NCBI GenBank assembly: GCA_030682175.1
Contig: JAUXOM010000152.1
Span: forward strand, 28,787-92,786
DNA length: 64,000 nt
Source: Rhodocyclaceae bacterium
Lineage (GTDB): Bacteria; Pseudomonadota; Gammaproteobacteria; Burkholderiales; Rhodocyclaceae
Direction of reading: 5' to 3'
Translations under genes and position numbers: made by a program
Notes under the pieces: model-generated
Told to the model about the DNA's origin: nothing
Databases searched by the model: none
The model's input: the letters and a program-made list of their open reading frames with translations, nothing else
Shown: positions 47,180-54,781 of the stretch, one piece after another
Position numbering within the stretch: the stretch's first letter is position 1
Layout: every line of letters starts with the position of its first letter

Positions 47180-49581
47180 GTGCAGTATTGAATCCGGATT
47201 CGACCGGCCGGGCCGGCGGTGATCCCGTCAGCGCGGGTGATCTTGGCAGTCGTCTGGCTTTTTTCAAGAATCTGCAGGCGGTCACCAACAAAATCCATGC
47301 GACCGCCAACATCGACGAGATCATGCTGGAACTGTCGCAGGATGTCTGCGCCCTGTTCAATGCCGACCGCCTGACCGTTTATTCGCTCAGCGAAGACAAA
47401 ACCTCGATCACTTCGAAGGTCAAGACCGGACTTAATTCCTTCCGCGACCTGAAACTGCCGATTGCCGACCAAAGCATCGCCGGGTATGTGGCCCTGGCCA
47501 AAAAAATCATCAACATCCGCGATGTCTACGATGACGCCGAACTGCGGAAGATCAATCCCGACATGCACTTTCTCCAGGAAGTCGACAAGCGCACGGGCTA
47601 CCGCACCAGGCAAATGCTGGTTGCCCCCATCACCGATGTCCAGACCAATGATCTGCTGGGCGTTGTGCAGATCATCAACAACAAGGCTGGCGTTCCTTTT
47701 GCCGCGGTGGCCGAGGAAGGCGTCAAGAGTTTGTGCGAAACGCTGGCGATTGCCTTTGCCCAGCGCAGCAAGCCGGCGCAAACGATCAAGACAAAATATG
47801 ACCACCTGGTGCTCGACGCAGTGGTTGCGGCGCAGGAAATGGAACTCGCCACACGCACGGCAAGGCGCAAGAATATAGACGTCGAAGAAGCCTTGGTCAC
47901 CGAATTCCAGGTCAAATTACCGGCGATCGGTGCGGCGCTGGCGAAGTTTTTCGGGGTGCCCTACGAACCCTTCAAGCCTGACCGCATGAAGCCGCTCGAC
48001 CTGATGAAGAACCTGCGTCGCGAGTACGTCGAGCAGAATCTCTGGTTGCCCGTAGACGAAACCCCCGAGGGCATCATCATTCTTTGCATGGATCCCGAGC
48101 AGGTCAAGAGCTCGCGCATCGTCAACAACATCTTTGCCCGCAGCAAGATCGCCTACCGGGTCACCACGAATCGCGAATTCAAGCAGACGGTTGACCAGTT
48201 CTTTGGCGGCGGCGGCGGGTTTACCGACGACACGAATGTCGGTGATCTGCTGTCGGCAATGGATGAGGGTGAGATTGAAATCGATAGTGGCAGTGATGAC
48301 GTCTCCGCTGCCGCCGACAACGAACTGGTCAAGCTGGTCAACAAGGTCATCATCGATGCCTACCAGCAGGGCGCCTCGGATATCCATATCGAACCGGGCA
48401 TGGGCAAGGACCGGGTGCTGATCCGCCTGCGCAAGGACGGTACGCTATCTAAGTACATCGAAATTCCGGCGAGTTTCCGGCAGGCCCTGGTTGCGCGTAT
48501 CAAGATCATGTGCGATCTGGATATTTCCGAGAAACGCCGGCCGCAGGACGGCAAGATCAAGTTCAAGAAATTCGGCCCCCTCGACATCGAGCTGCGGGTC
48601 GCGACCTTGCCCACCGCCGGCAGCGTCGAAGATGTGGTGATGCGTATCCTGGCTGCCGGCGAACCCATTCCCATGAACAAGCTCGGCTTGTTGCCGCACA
48701 ACCTGGAGCGCCTGAAGGGGGCCGTTTCCAAGCCCTATGGCCTGTTTTTCGTCTGCGGTCCGACCGGTTCCGGTAAAACGACGACCTTGCACTCGGTGCT
48801 CAAGCATCTCAACACGGTCGACACCAAGATCTGGACGGCCGAAGACCCGGTCGAGATTACGCAGAAGGGCCTGCGCCAGGTGCAGATCAACAAGAAGGCC
48901 GGCCTCGACTTTCCGGTCATCATGAAAGCCTTCCTGCGCGCCGACCCGGACATCATCATGGTGGGCGAGATGCGCGATGCCGAAACCACCAAAATCGGCA
49001 TCGAGGCGTCGCTCACCGGCCACCTGGTGTTCGCCACCCTGCACACCAACAGCGCGCCGGAATCGATTGTGCGCCTGCTCGACATGGGCATGGACCCGTT
49101 CAACTTCTCCGATGCCCTGCTCGGCATTCTGGCCCAGCGCCTGGCCAAGCGACTGTGCAAGTGCAAGGAGGCTTACACCGCAAGTGCCGAGGAAATGCAG
49201 CACCTTCTCGCCGAGTACTGCGAGGAACTGGCGAACACCGAAACCTTCAAGCGTGACGGCAAGGCGGCTTTTGATGCGGTATATCAGGAATGGGTGAAGA
49301 AATACGCCAACGACAAGGGCGAGTTCACGCTCTACCGCCCCAAGGAAAAAGGGGATTGCGAAGCCTGTGGTGGTTCGGGCTACAAAGGGCGGATGGGTCT
49401 GCACGAACTGATGATCGGCACCGATGCGGTGAAGAAACTGGTTCAGGAACATTCCCGCGTCGCCCTCCTCGTCGCCCAGGCGCTCGAAGACGGTATGCGT
49501 ACCCTCAAGCAGGATGGCATGGAAAAGGTGTTGCAGGGCGTAACCGACATGAAGCAGGTGCGTGCGGTCTGCATCAAGTAG
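47176..49581 (+). CDS. GAF-domain GspE-type secretion ATPase
   Basis: 801 residues from ATG 47176, overlapping the previous stop. Residues ~25-200 are a GAF domain (LFNADRLTVYSLSEDKTSITSKVKTG...LLGVVQIINNKAG). Residues ~240-385 resemble the GspE N-terminal domain. Residues ~410-801 are the ATPase with Walker A GPTGSGKTTTLH (~528), Walker B DPDIIMVGEMRD (~589), FATLHTNSAPESI, and Cys pairs CKC and CEAC. It has a GspE core but an added small-molecule sensor and no adjacent GspF, secretin or pilin. It probably acts as a signal-gated motor on machinery encoded elsewhere. Confidence 0.9.
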   Translation: MSAVLNPDSTGRAGGDPVSAGDLGSRLAFFKNLQAVTNKIHATANIDEIMLELSQDVCALFNADRLTVYSLSEDKTSITSKVKTGLNSFRDLKLPIADQSIAGYVALAKKIINIRDVYDDAELRKINPDMHFLQEVDKRTGYRTRQMLVAPITDVQTNDLLGVVQIINNKAGVPFAAVAEEGVKSLCETLAIAFAQRSKPAQTIKTKYDHLVLDAVVAAQEMELATRTARRKNIDVEEALVTEFQVKLPAIGAALAKFFGVPYEPFKPDRMKPLDLMKNLRREYVEQNLWLPVDETPEGIIILCMDPEQVKSSRIVNNIFARSKIAYRVTTNREFKQTVDQFFGGGGGFTDDTNVGDLLSAMDEGEIEIDSGSDDVSAAADNELVKLVNKVIIDAYQQGASDIHIEPGMGKDRVLIRLRKDGTLSKYIEIPASFRQALVARIKIMCDLDISEKRRPQDGKIKFKKFGPLDIELRVATLPTAGSVEDVVMRILAAGEPIPMNKLGLLPHNLERLKGAVSKPYGLFFVCGPTGSGKTTTLHSVLKHLNTVDTKIWTAEDPVEITQKGLRQVQINKKAGLDFPVIMKAFLRADPDIIMVGEMRDAETTKIGIEASLTGHLVFATLHTNSAPESIVRLLDMGMDPFNFSDALLGILAQRLAKRLCKCKEAYTASAEEMQHLLAEYCEELANTETFKRDGKAAFDAVYQEWVKKYANDKGEFTLYRPKEKGDCEACGGSGYKGRMGLHELMIGTDAVKKLVQEHSRVALLVAQALEDGMRTLKQDGMEKVLQGVTDMKQVRAVCIK

Positions 49582-49673
49582 TGGCCCCCCACACTCGCAA
49601 AACCGGCGCGCTGCCCCCCACCCCCGGAGGGGGCAATCCGCGCACGCCGCTTTGGGGCGGTCCGGCGGTGGCG
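49582..49673 (+). repeat. GC-rich dispersed repeat (family R, copy 5, diverged)
   Basis: Fills most of the 111-base gap between the GAF-GspE and HD-GYP genes. It contains GGCCCCCCACACTCGCAAAA, CCCCCACCCCCGGAGGGGG and GCTTTGGGGCGGTCCGGCGG, related to the ends of copies 2 and 7 in reverse orientation. The hairpin could weaken readthrough into the HD-GYP gene. Confidence 0.55.
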
Positions 49674-49692
49674 TGGATCAACGGAGTTGCTA

Positions 49693-51306
49693 ATGGACGC
49701 TGACGGATTGCCAGACTGCCTGTTCCGCCGGCTGGAACAACTCAACGAGATTGGCGCGGCGCTTTCCAGCGAACGGGATATCGATCGCCTGCTGGAAAAA
49801 ATCCTGCTGGCGGCCAAGACCATCACTCGCGCCGATGGCGGCACGCTCTATCGCATGACTGACAACCGTCAGGCGCTGCGCTTCGAAATCGTCCGCAACG
49901 ACAGCCTCGGCATCGCCCTGGGTGGCACGTCCGGCAATCCGATCGACTATCCTGACCTGCCCTTGCAGGACGAGCAGGGCGCGCCCAACAATTCGCTGGT
50001 CGCTGCCTTTGCCGCCCTCAATGACAGCACCGTCAATATCGCCGATGCCTACAGCGCGGCTGGTTTCGATTTTTCCGGGACGCGCAAATTCGATGCGCGC
50101 ACCGGCTATCGTTCGTGCTCGTTCCTCACCGTGCCGATGAAGAACCATGAGCACGAAATCATCGGTGTCCTGCAACTGATCAATGCGATCCACCCCGAGA
50201 CTGCTGCCGTCGTACCGTTTTCGCTGGCTGCGCAGCGCCTGGCCGAATCGCTGGCCTCGCAGGCCGCCATCGCACTGACCAATCGCCTGCTGATTTCCCA
50301 GCTGGAGATACTCTTCGAATCATTCATCAGGCTCATCAATCACGCCATCGACGAAAAATCGCCTTACACCGGCGGCCACTGTCAGCGGGTGCCGGCCTTG
50401 ACGATGATGATGGCCGATGCGGTCAATGCAACAAGCGCGGGGCCGCTCGCCGATTTCACGATGTCCGAGAGCGACCTCTATGAACTGAAGATTGCCGGGC
50501 TGCTGCATGACTGCGGCAAGGTGACCACGCCCGTGCATGTGGTCGACAAGGCCACCAAGCTGCAAACCCTGTTCGATCGCATCGAGCTCATCGATACCCG
50601 CTTTGAAGTGCTCAAGCGCGATGTACAGATTGCCGCCCTGCGCAAGCAGCTCGAGCTGCGCGCAAGTACGGACCCCGCAGCCGAAAGTGCCTGCTGGGCC
50701 GAGTGCCGCCAGGAACAGGCCGCGCTCGACGATGAGCGGGCCTTCCTGCGCCGCGCCAACATCGGCAGCGAGGCGATGAGCCAGGCAGACCAGCAACGCG
50801 TGCGCGACATCGGCACGACCCGCAACTGGCGCAACCCGGCCGGCGTCGATGCCGATTTTTTGACGGCCGAGGAAATCGAGAATCTTGCCATTCGTTCCGG
50901 TACCCTAACCGCCCGGGAACGCGAGACCATCAACCATCACATCGTTGCCACCAACAAGATGCTCGAGGCGCTGCCGTGGCCCAAGCACCTGCAACGTGTG
51001 CCCGAATATGCCGGCGGTCACCACGAACGCATGGATGGCACCGGCTACCCGAAGGGCCTGACCCGCGAGCAGATGTCGCTGCAGGCCCGCATGATGGGTA
51101 TTGCCGACATTTTCGAGGCGCTGACGGCCCAGGACCGGCCCTACAAGTCAGGCATGCTGCTGTCGCAGGCCATCGAAATCATGAAAAAATTCAGCAAGAA
51201 CGGCCACATCGACCCCGATCTCTTCGCGGTGTTTTTAAGGGAAGGTGTGCATCTCCGCTACGCGGAATGTTTTCTCGATCCGGCGCAGATCGATCTGGTG
51301 AACTAA
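49693..51306 (+). CDS. GAF-HD-GYP cyclic-di-GMP phosphodiesterase
   Basis: 537 residues from ATG 49693, preceded by GGAG. An N-terminal GAF domain (~20-190, LYRMTDNRQALRFEIVRNDSLG...GVLQLINAI) is followed by an HD-GYP domain with AGLLHDCGKVTTPVHV, the GYP loop in HHERMDGTGYPKGL and ADIFEALTAQDRPYK. About 100 residues of charged helical insertion (IELIDTRFEVLKRDVQIAALRKQLELRAS...) separate the HD and GYP parts; some family members share this. It hydrolyses c-di-GMP and closes the signalling gene cluster. Confidence 0.92.
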   Translation: MDADGLPDCLFRRLEQLNEIGAALSSERDIDRLLEKILLAAKTITRADGGTLYRMTDNRQALRFEIVRNDSLGIALGGTSGNPIDYPDLPLQDEQGAPNNSLVAAFAALNDSTVNIADAYSAAGFDFSGTRKFDARTGYRSCSFLTVPMKNHEHEIIGVLQLINAIHPETAAVVPFSLAAQRLAESLASQAAIALTNRLLISQLEILFESFIRLINHAIDEKSPYTGGHCQRVPALTMMMADAVNATSAGPLADFTMSESDLYELKIAGLLHDCGKVTTPVHVVDKATKLQTLFDRIELIDTRFEVLKRDVQIAALRKQLELRASTDPAAESACWAECRQEQAALDDERAFLRRANIGSEAMSQADQQRVRDIGTTRNWRNPAGVDADFLTAEEIENLAIRSGTLTARERETINHHIVATNKMLEALPWPKHLQRVPEYAGGHHERMDGTGYPKGLTREQMSLQARMMGIADIFEALTAQDRPYKSGMLLSQAIEIMKKFSKNGHIDPDLFAVFLREGVHLRYAECFLDPAQIDLVN

Positions 51307-51352
51307 AAGTCGGCGTGACCGCAGGGAATCCCGTGGGACTGGCGGGACGGCG
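51306..51352 (+). repeat. Long modular repeat (family S, 47 bp), intergenic
   Basis: AAAGTCGGCG, the central module TGACCGCAGGGAATCCCGTG (one C shorter than other copies), and CTGGCGGGACGGCG. It starts at the last base of the HD-GYP stop codon. The missing base would break a reading frame, which fits its non-coding position. Confidence 0.8.
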
Positions 51353-51428
51353 AGCGAGATCACCGATGGACTTTAGCTGGGAGGCCTGCCAGGATTAGTC
51401 CAGTTGCTTAACCAAGTTGGAGGCGGTG

Positions 51429-51671
51429 ATGTCCGTGATTGTGAATGTGCATGATGCCAAGACCCATTTTTCACGCTTGCTCGATCAGGCGCATGCGGGC
51501 CAGGAAATCATTCTTGCCAAGGCCGGCAAGCCTTATGCGCGTCTGGTGCCGCTTTCTCCCGGTAAAGGCCAGCGCCAGGCGGGCCGTTTGAAAGGGCGAA
51601 TTGGCTGCATTGGCCCGGAATTCTTCGAGCCCTTGCCGCAATCCGAGTTGGACGCTTGGGAAAGTCAATGA
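51429..51671 (+). CDS. Phd/YefM-family antitoxin
   Basis: 80 residues from ATG 51429, with GGAGG upstream. MSVIVNVHDAKTHFSRLLDQAHAGQEIILAKAGKPYARLVPL is the Phd/YefM N-terminal DNA-binding fold. The C-terminus would cover the toxin. It overlaps the PIN gene by four bases. Confidence 0.9.
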   Translation: MSVIVNVHDAKTHFSRLLDQAHAGQEIILAKAGKPYARLVPLSPGKGQRQAGRLKGRIGCIGPEFFEPLPQSELDAWESQ

Positions 51672-52054
51672 GGTATTTGCTCGATACCCACGCCTTGCTG
51701 TTGTGGTGGACCGACGACTCACAGCTTTCGCCCTTGGCGCGCGCCGCGATCGAACTGCAAACGAACCAGATATTGGTGAGTGCGGCGAGCGCCTGCGAAA
51801 TCGCCACAAAACTTCGTCTGGGAAAATTGGCCGAGGCGGACGAAGCCGTGCGGCGGTTTAACGAATTGGTCGCGGCGGATGGCTTTGAGCATTTGCCCAT
51901 CAGTTACCTGCATGCATTGCGAGCAGGCAATTATGAATGTCAACATCGTGATCCGTTTGACCGCATGCTGGCGGCACAAGCCGAGTTGGATGCCCTGGTG
52001 TTGCTGACATGCGATCCGGTATTTGCGGCCTGCGGAACCCGAGTCGCTTGGTAG
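51668..52054 (+). CDS. VapC-family PIN-domain toxin
   Basis: 128 residues from ATG 51668 with the PIN acidic residues in YLLDTHALLLWW, SAASACEIATK and HRDPFDRMLAAQA. It is a metal-dependent ribonuclease toxin paired with the upstream Phd-like antitoxin through an ATGA overlap. Confidence 0.9.
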   Translation: MRYLLDTHALLLWWTDDSQLSPLARAAIELQTNQILVSAASACEIATKLRLGKLAEADEAVRRFNELVAADGFEHLPISYLHALRAGNYECQHRDPFDRMLAAQAELDALVLLTCDPVFAACGTRVAW

Positions 52055-52298
52055 GCAGTTACAGCAAGGTCAAACGATGGTTGAAAGTAGGCGTTGGCTG
52101 CACGGAGAGTGACGAAAATTGGCACATTCTGACGCGGGATGCAGCCAAACCGGCTGGATTGCCGGATCGTGAAAGGGCATCAGGGAGTGCGCGGCGAGTG
52201 TTTGTAATTGCCAAACCGCTTGTCAGGCACGGCAAATAACCGGCATGTGCCATGTCTGGCGCGGAGATCGGCAATAAAAATAGCTCTGTTCCCGAAGC
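52055..52298. other. Intergenic region upstream of the pilin gene
   Basis: Together with the promoter this gap is 309 bases. The ORF track shows only a weak 76-residue frame with no recognisable features. I see no gene here. It is the expected place for activator sites of the sigma-54 promoter downstream. Confidence 0.5.
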
Positions 52299-52314
52299 TG
52301 GCACAACAGTTGCT
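52299..52314 (+). promoter_or_regulatory. Sigma-54 (RpoN) promoter of the pilin gene
   Basis: TGGCACAACAGTTGCT matches the -24/-12 consensus TGGCAC-N5-TTGCW exactly, 50 bases before the pilin ATG. Type IV pilins are commonly RpoN-dependent and activated by PilR. A strong AAAGGAGAG ribosome binding site precedes the ATG. Confidence 0.85.
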
Positions 52315-52363
52315 CTATTCTTACCAGCACGATTGAAGTGCTTTACCTTAAAGGAGAGATACC

Positions 52364-52789
52364 ATGCGTAAGATTCAACAGGGCTTTACCCTCATCGAAC
52401 TGATGATCGTTGTCGCGATTATTGGTATTTTGGCTGCGGTGGCGTTGCCGGCTTATCAGGACTACACGATTCGCGCTAAAGTTTCTGAGCTATTGATTTC
52501 AGCTGGAAATTCAAGAACTTGCGTAACCGAGGCCTTCCAGGCAACTGGTGGCGCCGCTGTAGCCCTCACAGCCGATGATATTACTGCTTGCACACCACCT
52601 ATTCTTGGTAAGGTTACTGCCTCTACCTTAGCCAATGATGGCACAATAACAGTTACTGGGACAACGGCCGCTACCTCTGTAGGTGCTAATGTGGTAATTA
52701 CTTTGGCGCCGACGGTTTCTGGTCAATCGTTAACATGGGCTTGCACGAGTAGCGTAGCTAAGTATGCCCCTGCCTCTTGTAGGTCTTAA
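52364..52789 (+). CDS. pilA: Type IV pilin (PilA-like major pilin)
   Basis: 141 residues with a short leader and the prepilin peptidase site [40 protein letters not shown] (cleavage after the glycine, mature Phe1, Glu5). The C-terminal part holds cysteines in RTCVTEA, ACTPPIL, WACTSS and PASCRS, giving the D-loop disulphide. The later half has lower GC and many ACT/GGT codons, suggesting a variable or transferred segment. It stands alone between a toxin-antitoxin pair and sixA, without pilus genes nearby. Confidence 0.93.
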   Translation: MRKIQQGFTLIELMIVVAIIGILAAVALPAYQDYTIRAKVSELLISAGNSRTCVTEAFQATGGAAVALTADDITACTPPILGKVTASTLANDGTITVTGTTAATSVGANVVITLAPTVSGQSLTWACTSSVAKYAPASCRS

Positions 52790-52796
52790 AAATTAA

Positions 52797-52844
52797 TCAG
52801 TAAAAGGGGCCAGGCTCGAATCAGTAAAAGGGGCCAGGCTCGAA
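52797..52844 (+). repeat. Tandem 24-bp direct repeat after pilA
   Basis: Two perfect adjacent copies of a 24-base unit starting TCAGTAAAAGGGGCCAGGCT, followed by TTAAATTAA. They begin eight bases after the pilin stop. The origin is unclear; it could be a strand-slippage duplication or the scar of a small mobile repeat. Confidence 0.8.
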
Positions 52845-52872
52845 TTAAATTAAGCCCACTCCTGGCAACACC

Positions 52873-52896
52873 AACCCCCGCCTTGGCGGGGGTTTT
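52873..52896 (+). terminator. Rho-independent terminator after pilA
   Basis: AACCCCCGCC and GGCGGGGGTT form a strong stem around TT, followed by TT. It lies in the gap between the convergent pilin and sixA genes. Confidence 0.8.
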
Positions 52897-52925
52897 GCTT
52901 TCTGCGCTGCTGAATTCGGGGTGAA

Positions 52926-53390
52926 TCAGCGCAGCATTTCCGGATTCATCACCGCCCGTAATACCGTTTGATCCTGTCCTTCGCGGCTGCGCCTGGAGAA
53001 CCACCAGACGCCGCCTTTCTTGATGATCCAGTCGGCTTCGCATCCGCCCAGCAGCAGGGCGGCGAGCCTGCCGAGCGCGGGTTGATGGCCAACCAGTAAA
53101 ATGGCGCCCGAGTAAGCCGGCCATTCAGTGACGGCGATCAGATGGGCGGCATCGGCCCCGACGGCCATCCTGGATTCGACTTCGAAAGGCAGGGCGAGCG
53201 TGTGTGCGGTTTGCAGGGCGCGCACCGCCGGGCTGACCAGTATTTTGACTTTTTTCGGCATCTGCGACTTGAGCCATTTGGCCATGTCGTGGGCCTGTTT
53301 TTCGCCGCGCGCGGTCAGGCGGCGTTTCTTGTCCGGGAGGTTTTTGCCAGCTTCCTCGGCTTCGGCATGGCGCCATAAAATCAGGTCCAT
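52926..53390 (-). CDS. sixA: SixA-type phosphohistidine phosphatase, paralogue 1
   Basis: 154 residues beginning MDLILWRHAEAE, with the RHG-type catalytic motif (Arg-His), the second histidine in LLVGHQPALGRLAALLL, and ending RAVMNPEMLR. SixA removes phosphate from histidine phosphotransfer proteins such as the nitrogen PTS. A second, closely similar gene lies 1.4 kb away at 54291, with a VapBC pair between them. Confidence 0.85.
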   Translation of the reverse strand: MDLILWRHAEAEEAGKNLPDKKRRLTARGEKQAHDMAKWLKSQMPKKVKILVSPAVRALQTAHTLALPFEVESRMAVGADAAHLIAVTEWPAYSGAILLVGHQPALGRLAALLLGGCEADWIIKKGGVWWFSRRSREGQDQTVLRAVMNPEMLR

Positions 53391-53467
53391 TCATCTCTCC
53401 TGGTTTTTTTAGTATTTGCGGGAGCGGAAAGATAGCCTGCCAAGGTTATCGCCTGATGACAAACCGG

Positions 53468-53491
53468 CGCCGTCTCGCCAGCGCCGACTTT
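53468..53491 (-). repeat. Short modular repeat (family S, 24 bp), intergenic
   Basis: CGCCGTCTCGCCAGCGCCGA... matches the consensus at about 23 of 24 positions. It lies in the 181-base gap between sixA and the PIN gene, in which I see nothing else. Confidence 0.75.
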
Positions 53492-53571
53492 CAGTTACGC
53501 TTGCCGCCAGATCCTTTAAACAGTCTTGCACGCCTGTGCGCGAATGACCGGGTATGGATATTCCGAACGGA

Positions 53572-53961
53572 TCACGTGCCGTCTGGCAAGGTTTTCACGA
53601 AATACTTCACCTGCGGCAATCCCTCGAAATGGGCATCCTGGGTAAGGATCGTGGCGTTGTGCAGGATGGCGGTGGCGTAGATCAGCGCATCGGCCATGGG
53701 CAGCTGTTTTTCGATACTGATTTTCCCGGCATACAAGGCAATGGCTTCATTCACATCGAGCACTTGCCCCTGCTTGAGTTGGGCAATAGCCTGAAATGCC
53801 TTGTTTTCGTCGTACGCGAGGGTAATTTTCTTGAAGACTTCGTACAGCACGATGCTGGGCACCAGCAGTTCATCGGTATTCTCGATGGCGGTGGCGTAAT
53901 TCTCGGCAAGCGGCGAGTCCGCGAAGTATTCCAGCCAGCCGGATGTGTCCACGATGTTCAT
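53572..53961 (-). CDS. VapC-family PIN-domain toxin
   Basis: 129 residues with MNIVDTSGWLEYFADSP, VPSIVLYEVFKKI and PMADALIYATAILHNATILTQDAHFEGL, the acidic residues of the PIN active site. It overlaps the antitoxin gene by four bases. Confidence 0.9.
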   Translation of the reverse strand: MNIVDTSGWLEYFADSPLAENYATAIENTDELLVPSIVLYEVFKKITLAYDENKAFQAIAQLKQGQVLDVNEAIALYAGKISIEKQLPMADALIYATAILHNATILTQDAHFEGLPQVKYFVKTLPDGT

Positions 53962-54164
53962 GGGCGATCGTCTTCCCGGTCGAAGTCGGTGTCCATGCCT
54001 TTGAGCATACCACGGGCCGCTTGCATCGGCCGGACAGGGATGAACTCGATGCGGTCACCGTATTGAACGACTTGCATGTGAGTGCCAGCTTTGAGCTTCA
54101 TTGCTTCGCGAATGTGCTTGGGTATCACGAGCTGGAACTTGGGGGAAAGTGTGAGCGTGTTCAT
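53958..54164 (-). CDS. AbrB/VapB-family antitoxin
   Basis: 68 residues from ATG 54164, which has GAAGG eight bases upstream; the track's first ATG has no spacing. NTLTLSPKFQLVIPKHIREAMKLKAGTHMQVVQYGDRIEFIPV is the swapped-hairpin AbrB DNA-binding fold. It pairs with the downstream PIN toxin. Confidence 0.88.
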   Translation of the reverse strand: MNTLTLSPKFQLVIPKHIREAMKLKAGTHMQVVQYGDRIEFIPVRPMQAARGMLKGMDTDFDREDDRP

Positions 54165-54290
54165 GGCATCCATCCTTCAATTGGGTAACGAAGTATAGAT
54201 CGATAAGTAAATAGTGGGTAAATGGGTGACGGTCATGGGCTGATCGGCAATGCGCTGCTTTTGCCTTGACCTGCCTGTGTCGAAGCCGAG

Positions 54291-54779
54291 TCAGCGCAGC
54301 ATTTCCGGATTCATCACCGCCCGCAATACGGCCAGATCGTGATTCTCGCGATTGCGCCTGGCCAGCCACCAGATGGCGCCTTTCTTGATGCTCCAGTCGG
54401 CTGCCGTGCCCGAAAGCAGCAGGGCGGCAAGTTGGCCGAGCGTGGGTTGGTGGCCGACCAGCATGACGGCGCCAGAAGCCTCGGCTGCCTTGGCTGCAGA
54501 TTGTCCAGACAGGCGCGCGGCATCGATGAGGGCGGCGATATCCGCGCCGCAGGCAATCCGTGGCTCGATCTCGAAAGGCAGCGCCAGGGCGTGAGCGGTT
54601 TGCTGGGTGCGCGCGGCGGGGCTGACCAGTATCTTCAACTTTTTCGGCAGCCGTGGCTTCAGCCACTTGGCCATGTCGCGCGCTTGTTTTTCGCCGCGCG
54701 CGGTGAGGCGGCGCTCGGCATCGGGCACGTCGAAACCACCGTCTTCGGCTTCGGCGTGGCGCCAGAGAATCAGGTCCAT
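54291..54779 (-). CDS. sixA: SixA-type phosphohistidine phosphatase, paralogue 2
   Basis: 162 residues, close to paralogue 1 throughout (MDLILWRHAEAE, RLTARGEKQARDMAKWLK, KILVSPAART, LVGHQPTLGQLAALLLSG, WSIKKGAIWWLARR, RAVMNPEMLR). It has a small extra segment (LSGQSAAKAAEASG) before the second catalytic histidine. The 3' ends of the two genes are nearly identical in DNA. It is two bases downstream of the CYTH-CHAD gene, linking it to phosphate and polyphosphate functions. Confidence 0.85.
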   Translation of the reverse strand: MDLILWRHAEAEDGGFDVPDAERRLTARGEKQARDMAKWLKPRLPKKLKILVSPAARTQQTAHALALPFEIEPRIACGADIAALIDAARLSGQSAAKAAEASGAVMLVGHQPTLGQLAALLLSGTAADWSIKKGAIWWLARRNRENHDLAVLRAVMNPEMLR

Positions 54780-54781
54780 CG

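Noticed and set aside
52797-52844. Possible CRISPR repeats
   Set aside because: Only two directly abutting copies, no spacers and no cas genes in the window.
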